Below the pieces are notes generated by a model. That model worked only from the letters and a program-made list of their open reading frames with translations, searched no databases and was not told the DNA's origin. Positions 34,446 through 43,185 of a DNA stretch of 54,160 nt are shown here, one piece after another; within the stretch, counting starts at the first letter, position 1, and each line of letters begins with the position of its first letter. The position numbers were made by a program, and so were the translations under genes. This DNA comes from Mesorhizobium sp. LNHC252B00 (GTDB lineage: Bacteria; Pseudomonadota; Alphaproteobacteria; Rhizobiales; Rhizobiaceae), in contig NZ_AYWO01000004.1 in NCBI RefSeq assembly GCF_000502955.1, positions 199,475 through 253,634 of the forward strand. The letters run 5' to 3'.

Positions 34446-35243
34446 ATGAGCTTCACTCGTCGCAAATTGCTTCTTCTCGCCGCCGCCATCGGCATCGCCG
34501 CCGGCCCTGCCACCGCCTATGCCGCTGACGTACTCAATGTCGGCGCCTATCCGACCAATCCGCCCTTCGAATACAAGAACGAGAGCGGCACTTTCGAAGG
34601 CTTCGAAGTCGATATCGTCAATGAAGCCGCCAAGCGCATCGGCACGACCACCGACATCGCCGATCTCGGCTTCCAGGCGCTGTTCGCCGCCACCACGTCG
34701 AAGCGCATCGACGTCGCCATCTCCTCGATCACCATTACGGCGGAGCGGCTGAAGTCGCAGTCGTTCACCCAGCCCTATTATGATTCCGACATGGGCATCG
34801 CCACCAAGACCGACAGCCCGATCAAGGCCGAAGCCGACCTCAAGGGCAAGATCGTCGGTGTGCTGTCCGGCTCGACCGGAGAGACATGGGTCAAGGCGCA
34901 TCAGGAAGCCGACGGCTTCAGCGACGTGAAGGGTTACGACACGCAGCAGAACCTGCTGCTCGACCTCAGCGCCGGTCGCGTCGATGCCGCCGTCAGCGAC
35001 ATTCCGGGCATGCAGTATTCCTTCACCAAGATGAAGGATCTGACCGTCAAGGAGCGCATCAAGACCGGCGAGCAGTACGGCCTGATGATGACCAAGGACC
35101 ATCCGCTGCTCGGCAAGCTGAACGACGCGCTGACCGCGATGAAGAAGGACGGCACCCTGGCCGCGATCCACAAGAAGTGGTTCGGCAGCGACGCGCCCGC
35201 CGACTCTTCGACCGTGAAGGAAATGCCGCTGCCGAAGGCCTGA
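34446..35243 (+). CDS. Amino-acid-type ABC transporter substrate-binding protein
   Basis: A 265-residue family-3 periplasmic binding protein. The signal peptide is MSFTRRKLLLLAAAIGIAAG, cleaved near AYA-ADVL; the Arg pair would allow Tat export. The mature protein shows the family pattern: PPFEYKNESGTFEGFEVDI, then DVAISSITITAERL and AVSDIPGMQYS. The ligand cannot be deduced. Start 34446 follows GAGGGAACACAA. A strong stem-loop (35259-35289) follows the stop and a permease gene comes next, but no ATPase gene is present nearby. Confidence 0.88.
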   Translation: MSFTRRKLLLLAAAIGIAAGPATAYAADVLNVGAYPTNPPFEYKNESGTFEGFEVDIVNEAAKRIGTTTDIADLGFQALFAATTSKRIDVAISSITITAERLKSQSFTQPYYDSDMGIATKTDSPIKAEADLKGKIVGVLSGSTGETWVKAHQEADGFSDVKGYDTQQNLLLDLSAGRVDAAVSDIPGMQYSFTKMKDLTVKERIKTGEQYGLMMTKDHPLLGKLNDALTAMKKDGTLAAIHKKWFGSDAPADSSTVKEMPLPKA

Positions 35244-35258
35244 GCGGCAATGCATTGA

Positions 35259-35289
35259 AATCGTGCCGGCTGTCCAGGCCGGCACGATT
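35259..35289 (+). terminator. Stem-loop after binding-protein gene
   Basis: A perfect 12-bp stem (AATCGTGCCGGC / GCCGGCACGATT) closes a 7-base loop, 16 bases past the stop codon. The run of T behind it is weak. It may be a partial terminator or an mRNA-protecting hairpin that keeps binding protein in excess over permease. Confidence 0.6.
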
Positions 35290-35395
35290 CATTTCACGCT
35301 CTGGTGCCGGCTCCCGCCGCAGACCGCCTCGCCTTCGGTGAGGTCGATTGATTTTAACGTGAGCATTCTTTGCTCTGGGGTTCGGGAACGCTCCC

Positions 35396-36070
35396 ATGTC
35401 GCTGCTCGACACCTTCTTCAACCCCGATGTCATCATGTCCAGCCTGCCGGCGCTGCTGCGCGGCTTCCTGAACACGCTGCTGCTCGGCATCTTGAGCATC
35501 GGCATCGGCATCCCTATCGGCCTTTTGATCAGCCTGCTGCGGCTCTATGCGCCGAAGCCGCTGCGGTGGCTTGCGGTCGGCTACACCGACATTTTCCGCG
35601 CCCTGCCGGTGCTGGTCGTGCTGATCCTGATCTACTATGCGCTGCCGTTCCTCGGCATTCGCCTATCGTCCTGGGCCTCGGCGGTGACGGCGTTCGCCAT
35701 CATCATGTCGGCCTATTCGGCCGAGGTGTTCCGCTCCGGCATCGAAAGCATTCCGCATGGCCAGTTCGAGGCGGCGCAGGCGCTTGGCCTGCCGTTCCTG
35801 CTGACCCTGCGCAAGGTGGTGCTGCCGCAAGCTATCCGCGTCGTCATCCCGCCAATGACCAGCAACTGCGTCTCGATGTTCAAGGACACCTCGCTCGCCT
35901 CCACCGTGGCACTGCCTGAACTGCTCAAGGAAGCGACCAATGCGCAGTCGCTCTATGCCAACCCTTCGCCGCTGATCGGCGCGGCTCTTGTCTATCTCAT
36001 CTTCCTCTGGCCGATGGTCCGCCTCGTCAGCCTGCTTGAGGACCGCTTCAAGACCGGAAAGACCCGCTGA
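35396..36070 (+). CDS. Amino-acid-type ABC transporter permease (HisM/GlnP family)
   Basis: A 224-residue inner-membrane permease. It has five or so helices beginning near residue 20 (GFLNTLLLGILSIGIGIPIG) and the family EAA loop near residue 120 (GQFEAAQALGLPFLLTLRKVVLPQAIR). It serves the binding protein at 34446. Only one permease and no ATPase gene are in this unit, so it must work as a homodimer with an ATPase encoded elsewhere. It is followed after 48 bp by the class V aminotransferase. Confidence 0.9.
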   Translation: MSLLDTFFNPDVIMSSLPALLRGFLNTLLLGILSIGIGIPIGLLISLLRLYAPKPLRWLAVGYTDIFRALPVLVVLILIYYALPFLGIRLSSWASAVTAFAIIMSAYSAEVFRSGIESIPHGQFEAAQALGLPFLLTLRKVVLPQAIRVVIPPMTSNCVSMFKDTSLASTVALPELLKEATNAQSLYANPSPLIGAALVYLIFLWPMVRLVSLLEDRFKTGKTR

Positions 36071-36118
36071 CCTCGCCAGCTGATTCCACCCCGCCCAAGT
36101 CCTTCGCAGGAGCTACGC

Positions 36119-37393
36119 GTGAACAAGCACCAGACCGACAATGCCAACGCCATGACGTTCCCCGTCGACACCATCCGCGCCATGTTTCCAGCCTTGCAGC
36201 GGGCCGGCGACTTCGTCTTCATGGACAACGCGGCAGGCGCCCAGATCCCGCAGAGCGTGCTCGACGCTGTGACCAACCATCTGGTTTCGCACAACGTGCA
36301 GCGCGGCGGCCGCTATGGCCGCAGCGTGACCGTCGACCAGTCGGTCGCGGACGCACGCGAGAGCGTGGCGCTGCTGATCAATGCCTACAACCCGGCTGAA
36401 ATCTGCTTCGGCATGAATGCCACCTCGTTCATTCGCCTGGTCAGCCTCGGCATCGGCCAGATGCTCGGGGAGCGTGACGAGATCATCATCACCGACATGG
36501 ATCACGACGCCAACATCGCCACATGGCTGGCGCTGGAATCGGCCGGTGCGAAATTCAAATGGTGGCGCATGCGCGAGGACGGCAATCTGCATGTCGACGA
36601 CCTGCGTCCGCTGGTCTGCGACCGCACGCGTCTGGTCGCCTGCACGGTGACCGCGCATTCGATCGGCTCGATCGTCGATGTCGCTTCAGTGGCTGGGATC
36701 GCGCACGCCGCCGGCGCCGAAGTCTTCCTCGACTGCGTACATTACGGGCCGCACGGGTTGATCGACGTGCAGGCCTGGGACTGCGACTACCTCGTCTGCT
36801 CTGGCTACAAGAATTTCTCGCCGCATATGGGTTTCCTGTGGGGCCGCTTCGAAACGCTGAAGCGACTGCCGACCTTCCGCGAGGATTTCATCCCCGACGA
36901 GCCGCCCTACAAGGTCGAGGCCGGCACGTTCATCTACGAGAACGTCTCCGGCATGAATGCCGCCGTACAGTATCTCGAACTGATCGGCCGCAATCTGGCA
37001 CCCTCCAACAACCGGTCGCGGCGCGACAACATCGTTGCCGGCATGGGCGCCATCCGCGACTATGAACTGGTGCTGGCACGCGAGATGCTCGCAGTGCTCA
37101 AGGACTGCGGCGCGACCATCTATGGCGTAGCCGACGAGGCGCGCATCAATGAGCGCGTGCCGACCTTCTGCTTCAATATCGGCAAACTGTCGCCGCAGCG
37201 GATCGTCGAGGAAATGGCCGAGATGCAGATCGGCATCCGCGACGGCCACATGTACGCGCCACGGCTAATGAGGCGTCTCAACCTGTCGATGGATAGCGGC
37301 GCCATCCGCGCTTCGCTGGTCCACTACAACACGGTTGAGGAAGTCCACCGCTTCGGCGAAGCGCTGCGCGCCATCATCGCCAAATTGTCGTAA
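36119..37393 (+). CDS. Class V aminotransferase (cysteine-desulfurase-like PLP enzyme)
   Basis: A 424-residue fold-type I PLP enzyme. The N-terminal substrate segment is [20 protein letters not shown]. The PLP-contacting Asp/His lie in [13 protein letters not shown] near residue 205, and the Schiff-base Lys is in [13 protein letters not shown] near 228. The [15 protein letters not shown] stretch is typical of the SufS/CsdA-like side of class V. The catalytic Cys loop of desulfurases is not evident, so a transaminase, lyase or epimerase role is as likely. It starts with GTG behind AGGAG and forms a unit with the preceding transporter genes, suggesting it acts on the imported amino compound. 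Confidence 0.82.
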   Translation: MNKHQTDNANAMTFPVDTIRAMFPALQRAGDFVFMDNAAGAQIPQSVLDAVTNHLVSHNVQRGGRYGRSVTVDQSVADARESVALLINAYNPAEICFGMNATSFIRLVSLGIGQMLGERDEIIITDMDHDANIATWLALESAGAKFKWWRMREDGNLHVDDLRPLVCDRTRLVACTVTAHSIGSIVDVASVAGIAHAAGAEVFLDCVHYGPHGLIDVQAWDCDYLVCSGYKNFSPHMGFLWGRFETLKRLPTFREDFIPDEPPYKVEAGTFIYENVSGMNAAVQYLELIGRNLAPSNNRSRRDNIVAGMGAIRDYELVLAREMLAVLKDCGATIYGVADEARINERVPTFCFNIGKLSPQRIVEEMAEMQIGIRDGHMYAPRLMRRLNLSMDSGAIRASLVHYNTVEEVHRFGEALRAIIAKLS

Positions 37394-37411
37394 GGCGGCG
37401 GCTACTCCAGC

Positions 37412-37468
37412 GTCGTCATCCCTGGGCGAAGCAAGGAGCGAGGTGTCCCGCAGACCTTAGCATGACGA
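37412..37468. repeat. Intergenic repeat (family D), copy 2
   Basis: A diverged copy of the element at 31962, with CGTCATCCCTGGGCGAAGCAAGGAGCG followed by GCAGACCTTAGCATGACG. The outer CGTCAT/ATGACG ends are inverted. It sits between two convergent genes, a natural transcription-end position. Confidence 0.65.
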
Positions 37469-37475
37469 AGAGGCG

Positions 37476-38306
37476 CTAAGCCGCCTTCTTCTTCGCCAGC
37501 CTTGCCTTGATCGAGGCGACGTCGGCGCGCGGGGTCGCGGCGAACAGGGTCCTGGTGTAGCTGTGCTTGGGGTCGGAAAAGACCTCGTCGCGCGAGCCGT
37601 ATTCGACGGCTTCGCCGAAATACATCACCATCACGTCGTCGGCGATGTAACGCACGACGGACAAATCATGGCTGATGAAGACATAGGTCAGTTGGAACTC
37701 GTCCTGCAGGTCGGCGAGCAGGTTCAGCACCTGTGCCTGCACCGACAGATCGAGCGCCGAGACCGGCTCGTCCAGCACCAGCAGGCTTGGGTTCAGCATC
37801 AGCGCGCGGGCAATGGCGATGCGCTGGCGCTGGCCGCCCGAGAACATGTGCGGATAGCGGTTGTAGTGCTCGTGACCGAGGCCGACCTTCTTCAGCATCT
37901 TCATCGCCAGGTCGCGACGCTCGGCCGCCGGCTTGTCGGTGTTGATCAGCAGCGGCTCGCCCAGCACGTCGCCGATCTTCTGTCGCGGATTGAGCGATCC
38001 GTAGGGATTCTGGAAAACGATCTGCACCTTGCGGCGCATGTCCTTTGACAGGCCATGTTTGGCGATATCGACCTTATTGCCGTCGATGAACAGCTCGCCC
38101 GCTGTCGCCGGATCGATCAGCGTGATGATGCGGGCTAGTGTTGACTTGCCGCAGCCGCTTTCGCCGACGATGGCCAGCGTCTTGCCCTTGTCCACCGTGA
38201 AGGAGACGCCCTTGACGGCATGCACGGTGCGCGGTCCGGTGAACAGGCCGCCGCCGATGTGATAGTCGCGGACGATGTTCTTGCCTTCGAGAACGGTCGT
38301 GCTCAT
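37476..38306 (-). CDS. dppF: Dipeptide-type ABC transporter ATP-binding protein DppF
   Basis: A 276-residue ATPase, last gene of a leftward dppABCDF-like operon. Walker A is GESGCGKS, the signature is FSGGQRQR and Walker B is LLVLDEP, with VSALDLSVQAQ behind it. The C-terminal part contains the peptide-importer segment SYTRTLFAATP. Its ATG overlaps the dppD stop (ATGA). Confidence 0.92.
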   Translation of the reverse strand: MSTTVLEGKNIVRDYHIGGGLFTGPRTVHAVKGVSFTVDKGKTLAIVGESGCGKSTLARIITLIDPATAGELFIDGNKVDIAKHGLSKDMRRKVQIVFQNPYGSLNPRQKIGDVLGEPLLINTDKPAAERRDLAMKMLKKVGLGHEHYNRYPHMFSGGQRQRIAIARALMLNPSLLVLDEPVSALDLSVQAQVLNLLADLQDEFQLTYVFISHDLSVVRYIADDVMVMYFGEAVEYGSRDEVFSDPKHSYTRTLFAATPRADVASIKARLAKKKAA

Positions 38307-39160
38307 AACGCGGCTCCCGCAGCCGAAGGCGCCGGCTCGAACATCATGTCGGACACGGTCGGCAGCCGGTCGCCGACAGCGTTCTCCGGCAAGGCCGACA
38401 GCAGGGCCCGCGTATAATTGCTCTTCGGCGACTCGAACAGCGAAAGCACGTCGGCCTCTTCCATTTTGCGGCCCTTGTACTGGACGATGACGCGGTCGGC
38501 GGTTTCGGCCACCACGCCCATATTGTGGGTGATCATGATCAGGCCCATGCCGTATTTGGCCTGCAGCGAGACCAGCAGATCGAGGATCTGTTTCTGGATG
38601 GTGACGTCGAGCGCCGTGGTTGGCTCATCGGCGATCAGCAGTTTCGGGTTGCAGGCGATGGCGATGGCGATCATGACGCGCTGGCACTGGCCGCCCGACA
38701 TCTGGTGCGGGAACGAGCTCAGTCGCTCCTCCGGGTCGGCGATGCCGACCAGCTTCATCAGTTCGATGGCACGCGCCCGGCGCTGGGCGCGATCCATGCC
38801 CATGTGGAAGCGCAGCACCTCCTCGATCTGGAAGCCGACCGTGAAGCATGGGTTGAGGCTGGCGATCGGCTCCTGGAAGATCATCGAAATGTCCTTGCCG
38901 ACGATCTTGCGGCGTTCGGACGGACTGAGCTCCAAAAGATCGACGCCGTCGAAGGCCATGCGGTCGGCCTTGACCGTTGCCGTGTTGGGCAACAGGCCCA
39001 TTACCGCCAGCATCGCCACCGACTTGCCGGAGCCGGACTCACCGACGATCGCCAGCACTTCGCGCGGCTCGATCGCGAGATCGATGCCTTGCACGGCCAT
39101 GAACGGTCCGGCCGCCGTGTCGAAGGAAACAGTAAGGTTCTTGATCTCGAGCAGAGACAT
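38303..39160 (-). CDS. dppD: Dipeptide-type ABC transporter ATP-binding protein DppD
   Basis: A 285-residue ATPase. Walker A is GESGSGKS, the signature is MSGGQCQR and Walker B is LLIADEP. The open frame continues upstream into the permease gene, but homology begins at MSLLEIKNLTVSF (ATG at 39160), two bases from the dppC stop. Confidence 0.92.
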   Translation of the reverse strand: MSLLEIKNLTVSFDTAAGPFMAVQGIDLAIEPREVLAIVGESGSGKSVAMLAVMGLLPNTATVKADRMAFDGVDLLELSPSERRKIVGKDISMIFQEPIASLNPCFTVGFQIEEVLRFHMGMDRAQRRARAIELMKLVGIADPEERLSSFPHQMSGGQCQRVMIAIAIACNPKLLIADEPTTALDVTIQKQILDLLVSLQAKYGMGLIMITHNMGVVAETADRVIVQYKGRKMEEADVLSLFESPKSNYTRALLSALPENAVGDRLPTVSDMMFEPAPSAAGAAL

Positions 39161-39162
39161 GC

Positions 39163-40086
39163 TCAGGACCTCTTCAGCTTGGGGTCGAGCGCGTCGCGCA
39201 GGCCGTCGCCGATCAGGTTGATGGCGAAGACGGTGATCAGGATGGCGAGGCCCGGGAAAGTCACCACCCACCAGGCGCGCAGGATGAACTCGCGCGCCTC
39301 GGCCAGCATGGTGCCCCACTCAGGCGTCGGCGGCTGCGCGCCCATGCCAAGGAAGCCGAGGGCGGCGGCCTCGAGAATGGCGTTGGAGAAGGACAGCGTC
39401 GCCTGCACGATCAACGGCGCGATGCAGTTGGGCAGGATGGTGACCAGCATCAGCCTGAGATGGCTGGCGCCGGCGACCTTGGCCGAGATGACGTATTCGC
39501 GATTCTTCTCGGCCATCACGGCGGCGCGGGTCAGCCGGGCGAAATGCGGCTGAAGCACAAAGGCGATGGCGATCATGGCGTTGACAAGGCCAGGCCCGAG
39601 CACCGCAACCAGCACCAGGGCCAAGAGCAGCGACGGGAAGGCCAGGATGATATCCATGATGCGCATGATCAGCGTGTCTACCCAGCCGCGGCAGTAGCCG
39701 GCGAGCAGGCCGAGGATAACGCCCGAGATCAGCGCTGACGTGACGACGACGAAGCCAATGGCGAGCGAAAAGCGCGAGCCGTAGATCAGCCGCGACAGCA
39801 TATCGCGGCCGACGGCGTCGGTGCCGAGCAGGAACTGCGCGTTACCGCCCTCCTGCCAGGCCGGCGGCGTCAGGAAGAAGTCGCGGAACTGGTCGTCGGG
39901 CGAATGCGGCGCCAGCAGCGGCGCGAAGATGGCGATCAGGATCAGCAGCGCAAAGACGAAGAGCCCGATCACCGCGCCCTTGTTGACGGAGAAGTAGTGC
40001 CAGAACTCGCCGAGCATCTGCAGCCTGGCGTCTTGCGGCTTGACGACGGTCACGGCTTCAATGGTGGCTGGGCCTTCGTTGCTCAT
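39163..40086 (-). CDS. dppC: Dipeptide-type ABC transporter permease DppC
   Basis: A 307-residue inner-membrane permease. The first helix is at about residues 36-58. It is followed by APHSPDDQFRDFFLTPPAW and the DppC hallmark LGTDAVGRDMLSRLIYGSRFS. The EAA loop is AEKNREYVISAKVAGAS. It follows dppB by one base. Confidence 0.92.
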   Translation of the reverse strand: MSNEGPATIEAVTVVKPQDARLQMLGEFWHYFSVNKGAVIGLFVFALLILIAIFAPLLAPHSPDDQFRDFFLTPPAWQEGGNAQFLLGTDAVGRDMLSRLIYGSRFSLAIGFVVVTSALISGVILGLLAGYCRGWVDTLIMRIMDIILAFPSLLLALVLVAVLGPGLVNAMIAIAFVLQPHFARLTRAAVMAEKNREYVISAKVAGASHLRLMLVTILPNCIAPLIVQATLSFSNAILEAAALGFLGMGAQPPTPEWGTMLAEAREFILRAWWVVTFPGLAILITVFAINLIGDGLRDALDPKLKRS

Positions 40087-40087
40087 G

Positions 40088-41095
40088 TCAGTTGGCCCGG
40101 ATACGTGGGTTGATGACGGCGTAGAGCACGTCGACGATGAGGTTCACCGACATGACGATCAGCGCGATCAAGAGCAAGCCGCCCTGTACGGTGAAATAGT
40201 CCCGCTTGGAAATAGCGTCGATCATCCATTTGCCAATGCCGGGCCAAGAGAAGATGCTCTCGGTCAGGATGGCGCCGGTCAAAAGCGTTCCGACCTGCAG
40301 GCCGATGGTGGTGACGACCGGGATCAGCGCGTTGCGAAAGGCATGCAAACCGATGACGCGGCGCGGCGCCAGGCCCTTGGCACGCGCGGTGCGCACATAG
40401 TCCTCGCCGAGCACTTCAAGCATCGCCGATCGCGTCTGCCTAGCGATGACCGCCAACGGGATGGTGCCGAGCACGACGGTTGGAAGGATGAGGTGCGACA
40501 GCGCCGAGCGGAAGGCGCCCTTCTGCCCCGAGATCAGGGAATCGATGGTCATGAAGCCGGTCACCGGCTTGAAGAAATAGAGAAGGTCGATGCGGCCGGA
40601 AACCGGCGTCCAGTGCAGCGTGCCGGAAAACACGATGATCAGCAGCAGACCCCACCAGAAGATCGGCATGGAATAGCCTGCCAGCGCCGTGCCCATGGTC
40701 AGCTGATCGAACCAAGAGCCGCGGCGGATCGCGGCGAAGATGCCGGCGGCGACGCCCAGGATAACGGCAAAGATCATGGCGAAGATGGCGAGCTCGACCG
40801 TTGCCGGGAAGCGCATCAGGAAATCCCTCAGCACCGGCGTCTTGGTCGAAAACGAGGTGCCGAAATCGCCGCTCAGGATGTTGGTCAAATAGGTCAGGTA
40901 CTGTTGCCATATCGGCAGATCGAAGCCGAACTGGTGCATCAGCGCCGCGTGGCGTTCGGGCGACAGGCCGCGTTCGCCCGCAAGCACCAGCACCGGATCA
41001 CCGGGCAGGATGCGCACGAAGCCAAAGGCGAGGATGGTTATCCCGATGAAGGTCGGGATGATGAGGGCGAGCTTGCCGAGGATATAACGCAGCAT
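40088..41095 (-). CDS. dppB: Dipeptide-type ABC transporter permease DppB
   Basis: A 335-residue inner-membrane permease with a first helix at residues 7-28, the PGDPVLVLAGERGL loop, an EAA loop VLGEDYVRTARAKGLAPRR near 225 and the family ending DVLYAVINPRIR. It lies 51 bp downstream of dppA. Confidence 0.92.
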   Translation of the reverse strand: MLRYILGKLALIIPTFIGITILAFGFVRILPGDPVLVLAGERGLSPERHAALMHQFGFDLPIWQQYLTYLTNILSGDFGTSFSTKTPVLRDFLMRFPATVELAIFAMIFAVILGVAAGIFAAIRRGSWFDQLTMGTALAGYSMPIFWWGLLLIIVFSGTLHWTPVSGRIDLLYFFKPVTGFMTIDSLISGQKGAFRSALSHLILPTVVLGTIPLAVIARQTRSAMLEVLGEDYVRTARAKGLAPRRVIGLHAFRNALIPVVTTIGLQVGTLLTGAILTESIFSWPGIGKWMIDAISKRDYFTVQGGLLLIALIVMSVNLIVDVLYAVINPRIRAN

Positions 41096-41146
41096 GGCGG
41101 GCGAGTGGGGGCGCCACCATGCGGTGACGCCCCCGTTTCGCGAACC

Positions 41147-42739
41147 TTATTCGGCGATATCGACGCCGTCGAAGCGATGGATGCCGAGCGGATCCATCGC
41201 AAAGCCGGTGACGGTCTTCTGCATCGGCATGAACACCTTGGAGTGAGCGAGCGTCGCCCAGGGTGCCTGTTCCTTGAAGATGACCTGCGCCTTCTCGTAG
41301 AGCTTGGTGCGCTCGGCCTGATCCGAAACGGTCTTGGCCTTGTTGATGAGCGCATCGAAGTCCTTGTTGCACCATTCCGCGCGGTTGTTCGAACCGACGG
41401 AAGCGCAGCTCAGGAGCACGCCGAGGAAGTTGTCCGGATCACCATTGTCGCCGGTCCAGCCGACGATGACGGCGCCGTCGTGATCGACAGCCGAAGCGCG
41501 CTTGAGGTATTCACCCCAATCGTAGCTGACGATGTTGACGGTGACGCCGACCTTGGCGAAGTCCGACTGGATCAGTTCAGCGGTGCGGCGCGCGTTCGGC
41601 ATATAAGGGCGCGACACCGGCATGGCCCAGACGTTCATCTTGAGGTCCTTGACGCCGGCCTTTTTAAGCAGCTTCTTGGACGCTTCCGGATCGTACGGAT
41701 CGTCCTTCACTTGCTTGTTGTACGACCACATGGTCGGCGGGATCGGATTGATCGCCACCTGGCCGGCACCCTGGAAGACGGCGTCGATGATGGCCTTCTT
41801 GTTGATAGCCATGTTGAGCGCCTTGCGGACGCGCACGTCGTCGAACGGCTTCTGCTGGGTGTTGTACATCAGCGCGCCGACATTGAGGCCTTCCTGCTCG
41901 TCGACCTTCAGGCTTGGTTCAGCCTGCAGGCCGGCGATGTCGGCCGGTGCCGGGTATGACATGATGTTGCATTCGCCGGCCTTGAGCTTCTGCGCGCGCA
42001 CCGCCGGATCGGTGGTGATGGCGAAGACCAGATCGTCGATCTTCTGCTTGCCGCCCCAATAGTCCGGGTTGGCCTTGTAGCGGATGGCCGCGTCGGTCTG
42101 GTAGTCGACGAAGATGAACGGGCCGGTGCCGATCGGCTTCTGGTTGAACAGTTCCGGCGTCTTGTCGGCCTGCAGCTTGTCGGCATATTCCTTGGAGACG
42201 ACCGAGGCGAAGTCCATGCCCAGCGTCGGAATGAAGGTGATTGCCGGCTCCTTGAGGGTGAACTTTACCGTCAAGTCGTCAACCTTCTCGACCTTGGTGA
42301 TGTTGTCGCCGAACTGGTCATTGTAATACTGGTAGGCAATGCCCGGGATGTACTGGAACCACGGGCCGTTCTTGTCGACCTGACGTTGGAAGGAGAACAC
42401 CACGTCGTCGGCGTTGAAGTCGCGCGTCGGAGTGAAATAGTCGGTGGCGGCAAACTTGACGCCCTTGCGCAGCTTGAAGACGTATTCCTTGCCATCGTCG
42501 GAGATCGTCCAGCTTTCAGCCAGGCCCGGCGAGATCGTCGTCTTGCCGTGATCGAATTCGACAAGGCGGTTGAAGACGGTGCGCGAGGATGCGTCGAAGG
42601 TTTGGCCGGCGGTATACGGCGCCGGGTCGAAACCCTCCGGTGAAGCTTCCGCGCAATAGACCAGAGTTTTCGCGTTGGCCACGCCGCCCAGGACGCTTGC
42701 AGCCAGCAACGCGGCTGCAAAAGTCAGTTTCTTCTTCAT
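41147..42739 (-). CDS. dppA: Dipeptide-type ABC transporter substrate-binding protein DppA
   Basis: A 530-residue family-5 binding protein. The Sec signal peptide is MKKKLTFAAALLAASVLGG, cleaved near ANA-KTLV. The mature start KTLVYCAEASPEGFDPAPYT is characteristic of DppA, as are DFNADDVVFSFQRQ and the C-terminal PYMPNARRTAELIQSD. It should bind di- and tripeptides in the periplasm. Start 42739 has GGGAG six bases upstream. It is first in the operon. Confidence 0.93.
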   Translation of the reverse strand: MKKKLTFAAALLAASVLGGVANAKTLVYCAEASPEGFDPAPYTAGQTFDASSRTVFNRLVEFDHGKTTISPGLAESWTISDDGKEYVFKLRKGVKFAATDYFTPTRDFNADDVVFSFQRQVDKNGPWFQYIPGIAYQYYNDQFGDNITKVEKVDDLTVKFTLKEPAITFIPTLGMDFASVVSKEYADKLQADKTPELFNQKPIGTGPFIFVDYQTDAAIRYKANPDYWGGKQKIDDLVFAITTDPAVRAQKLKAGECNIMSYPAPADIAGLQAEPSLKVDEQEGLNVGALMYNTQQKPFDDVRVRKALNMAINKKAIIDAVFQGAGQVAINPIPPTMWSYNKQVKDDPYDPEASKKLLKKAGVKDLKMNVWAMPVSRPYMPNARRTAELIQSDFAKVGVTVNIVSYDWGEYLKRASAVDHDGAVIVGWTGDNGDPDNFLGVLLSCASVGSNNRAEWCNKDFDALINKAKTVSDQAERTKLYEKAQVIFKEQAPWATLAHSKVFMPMQKTVTGFAMDPLGIHRFDGVDIAE

Positions 42740-43185
42740 TGAGCACTCCCTGATGTTCTTCCAAGCCCCTCTATCAGGCTCGCGAAGCGCGCATATAAGC
42801 ACCGTTTTTCCGGCTTTGGAACACCCCGTTTGCTTACCCCGCGGGAAGCAGGAAAAAAATCCGCGATTTCGCTTAAACGCAGAAAAAATTAGCAGTTTTT
42901 TCCAATCACGAGATTGTTAACGACCGCATTTTTTTATTGATTGCCGATCTGACGATATTGATGCCGCGCGCACTTCCGAGCCGCCGGGTGTGCGGCAGGA
43001 CAACGGTCGCGGCAGGAAGTATTTCTCGACGGCAAATCTTTCGCCGCCTTGCCGCAGGGGCAAGACTTGCACGGTCGTCAATGGAGGCAATACATAGGTG
43101 GTATAGCGGCGGCAGCGGAGGACGTCTCTGTCAATTCAGGGGCGAGCGCGGCGCGATCGAACAAGAATTGTCGAGGGAGGAACGG
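42740..43185. other. Divergent upstream region of dppA and the acyl-CoA synthetase
   Basis: These 446 bp separate dppA (leftward) from the synthetase gene (rightward). The stretch 42830-42950 is rich in runs of A and T and is the only clearly A/T-rich promoter-like patch. Open frames reading into the synthetase from 42937 exist but do not look like protein. No other gene is seen. Confidence 0.5.

Noticed and set aside
40040..41959. Rightward open frame of 639 codons across dppB and dppA
   Set aside because: The translation is low in hydrophobic residues and antisense to two well-recognised transporter genes; no family resemblance.
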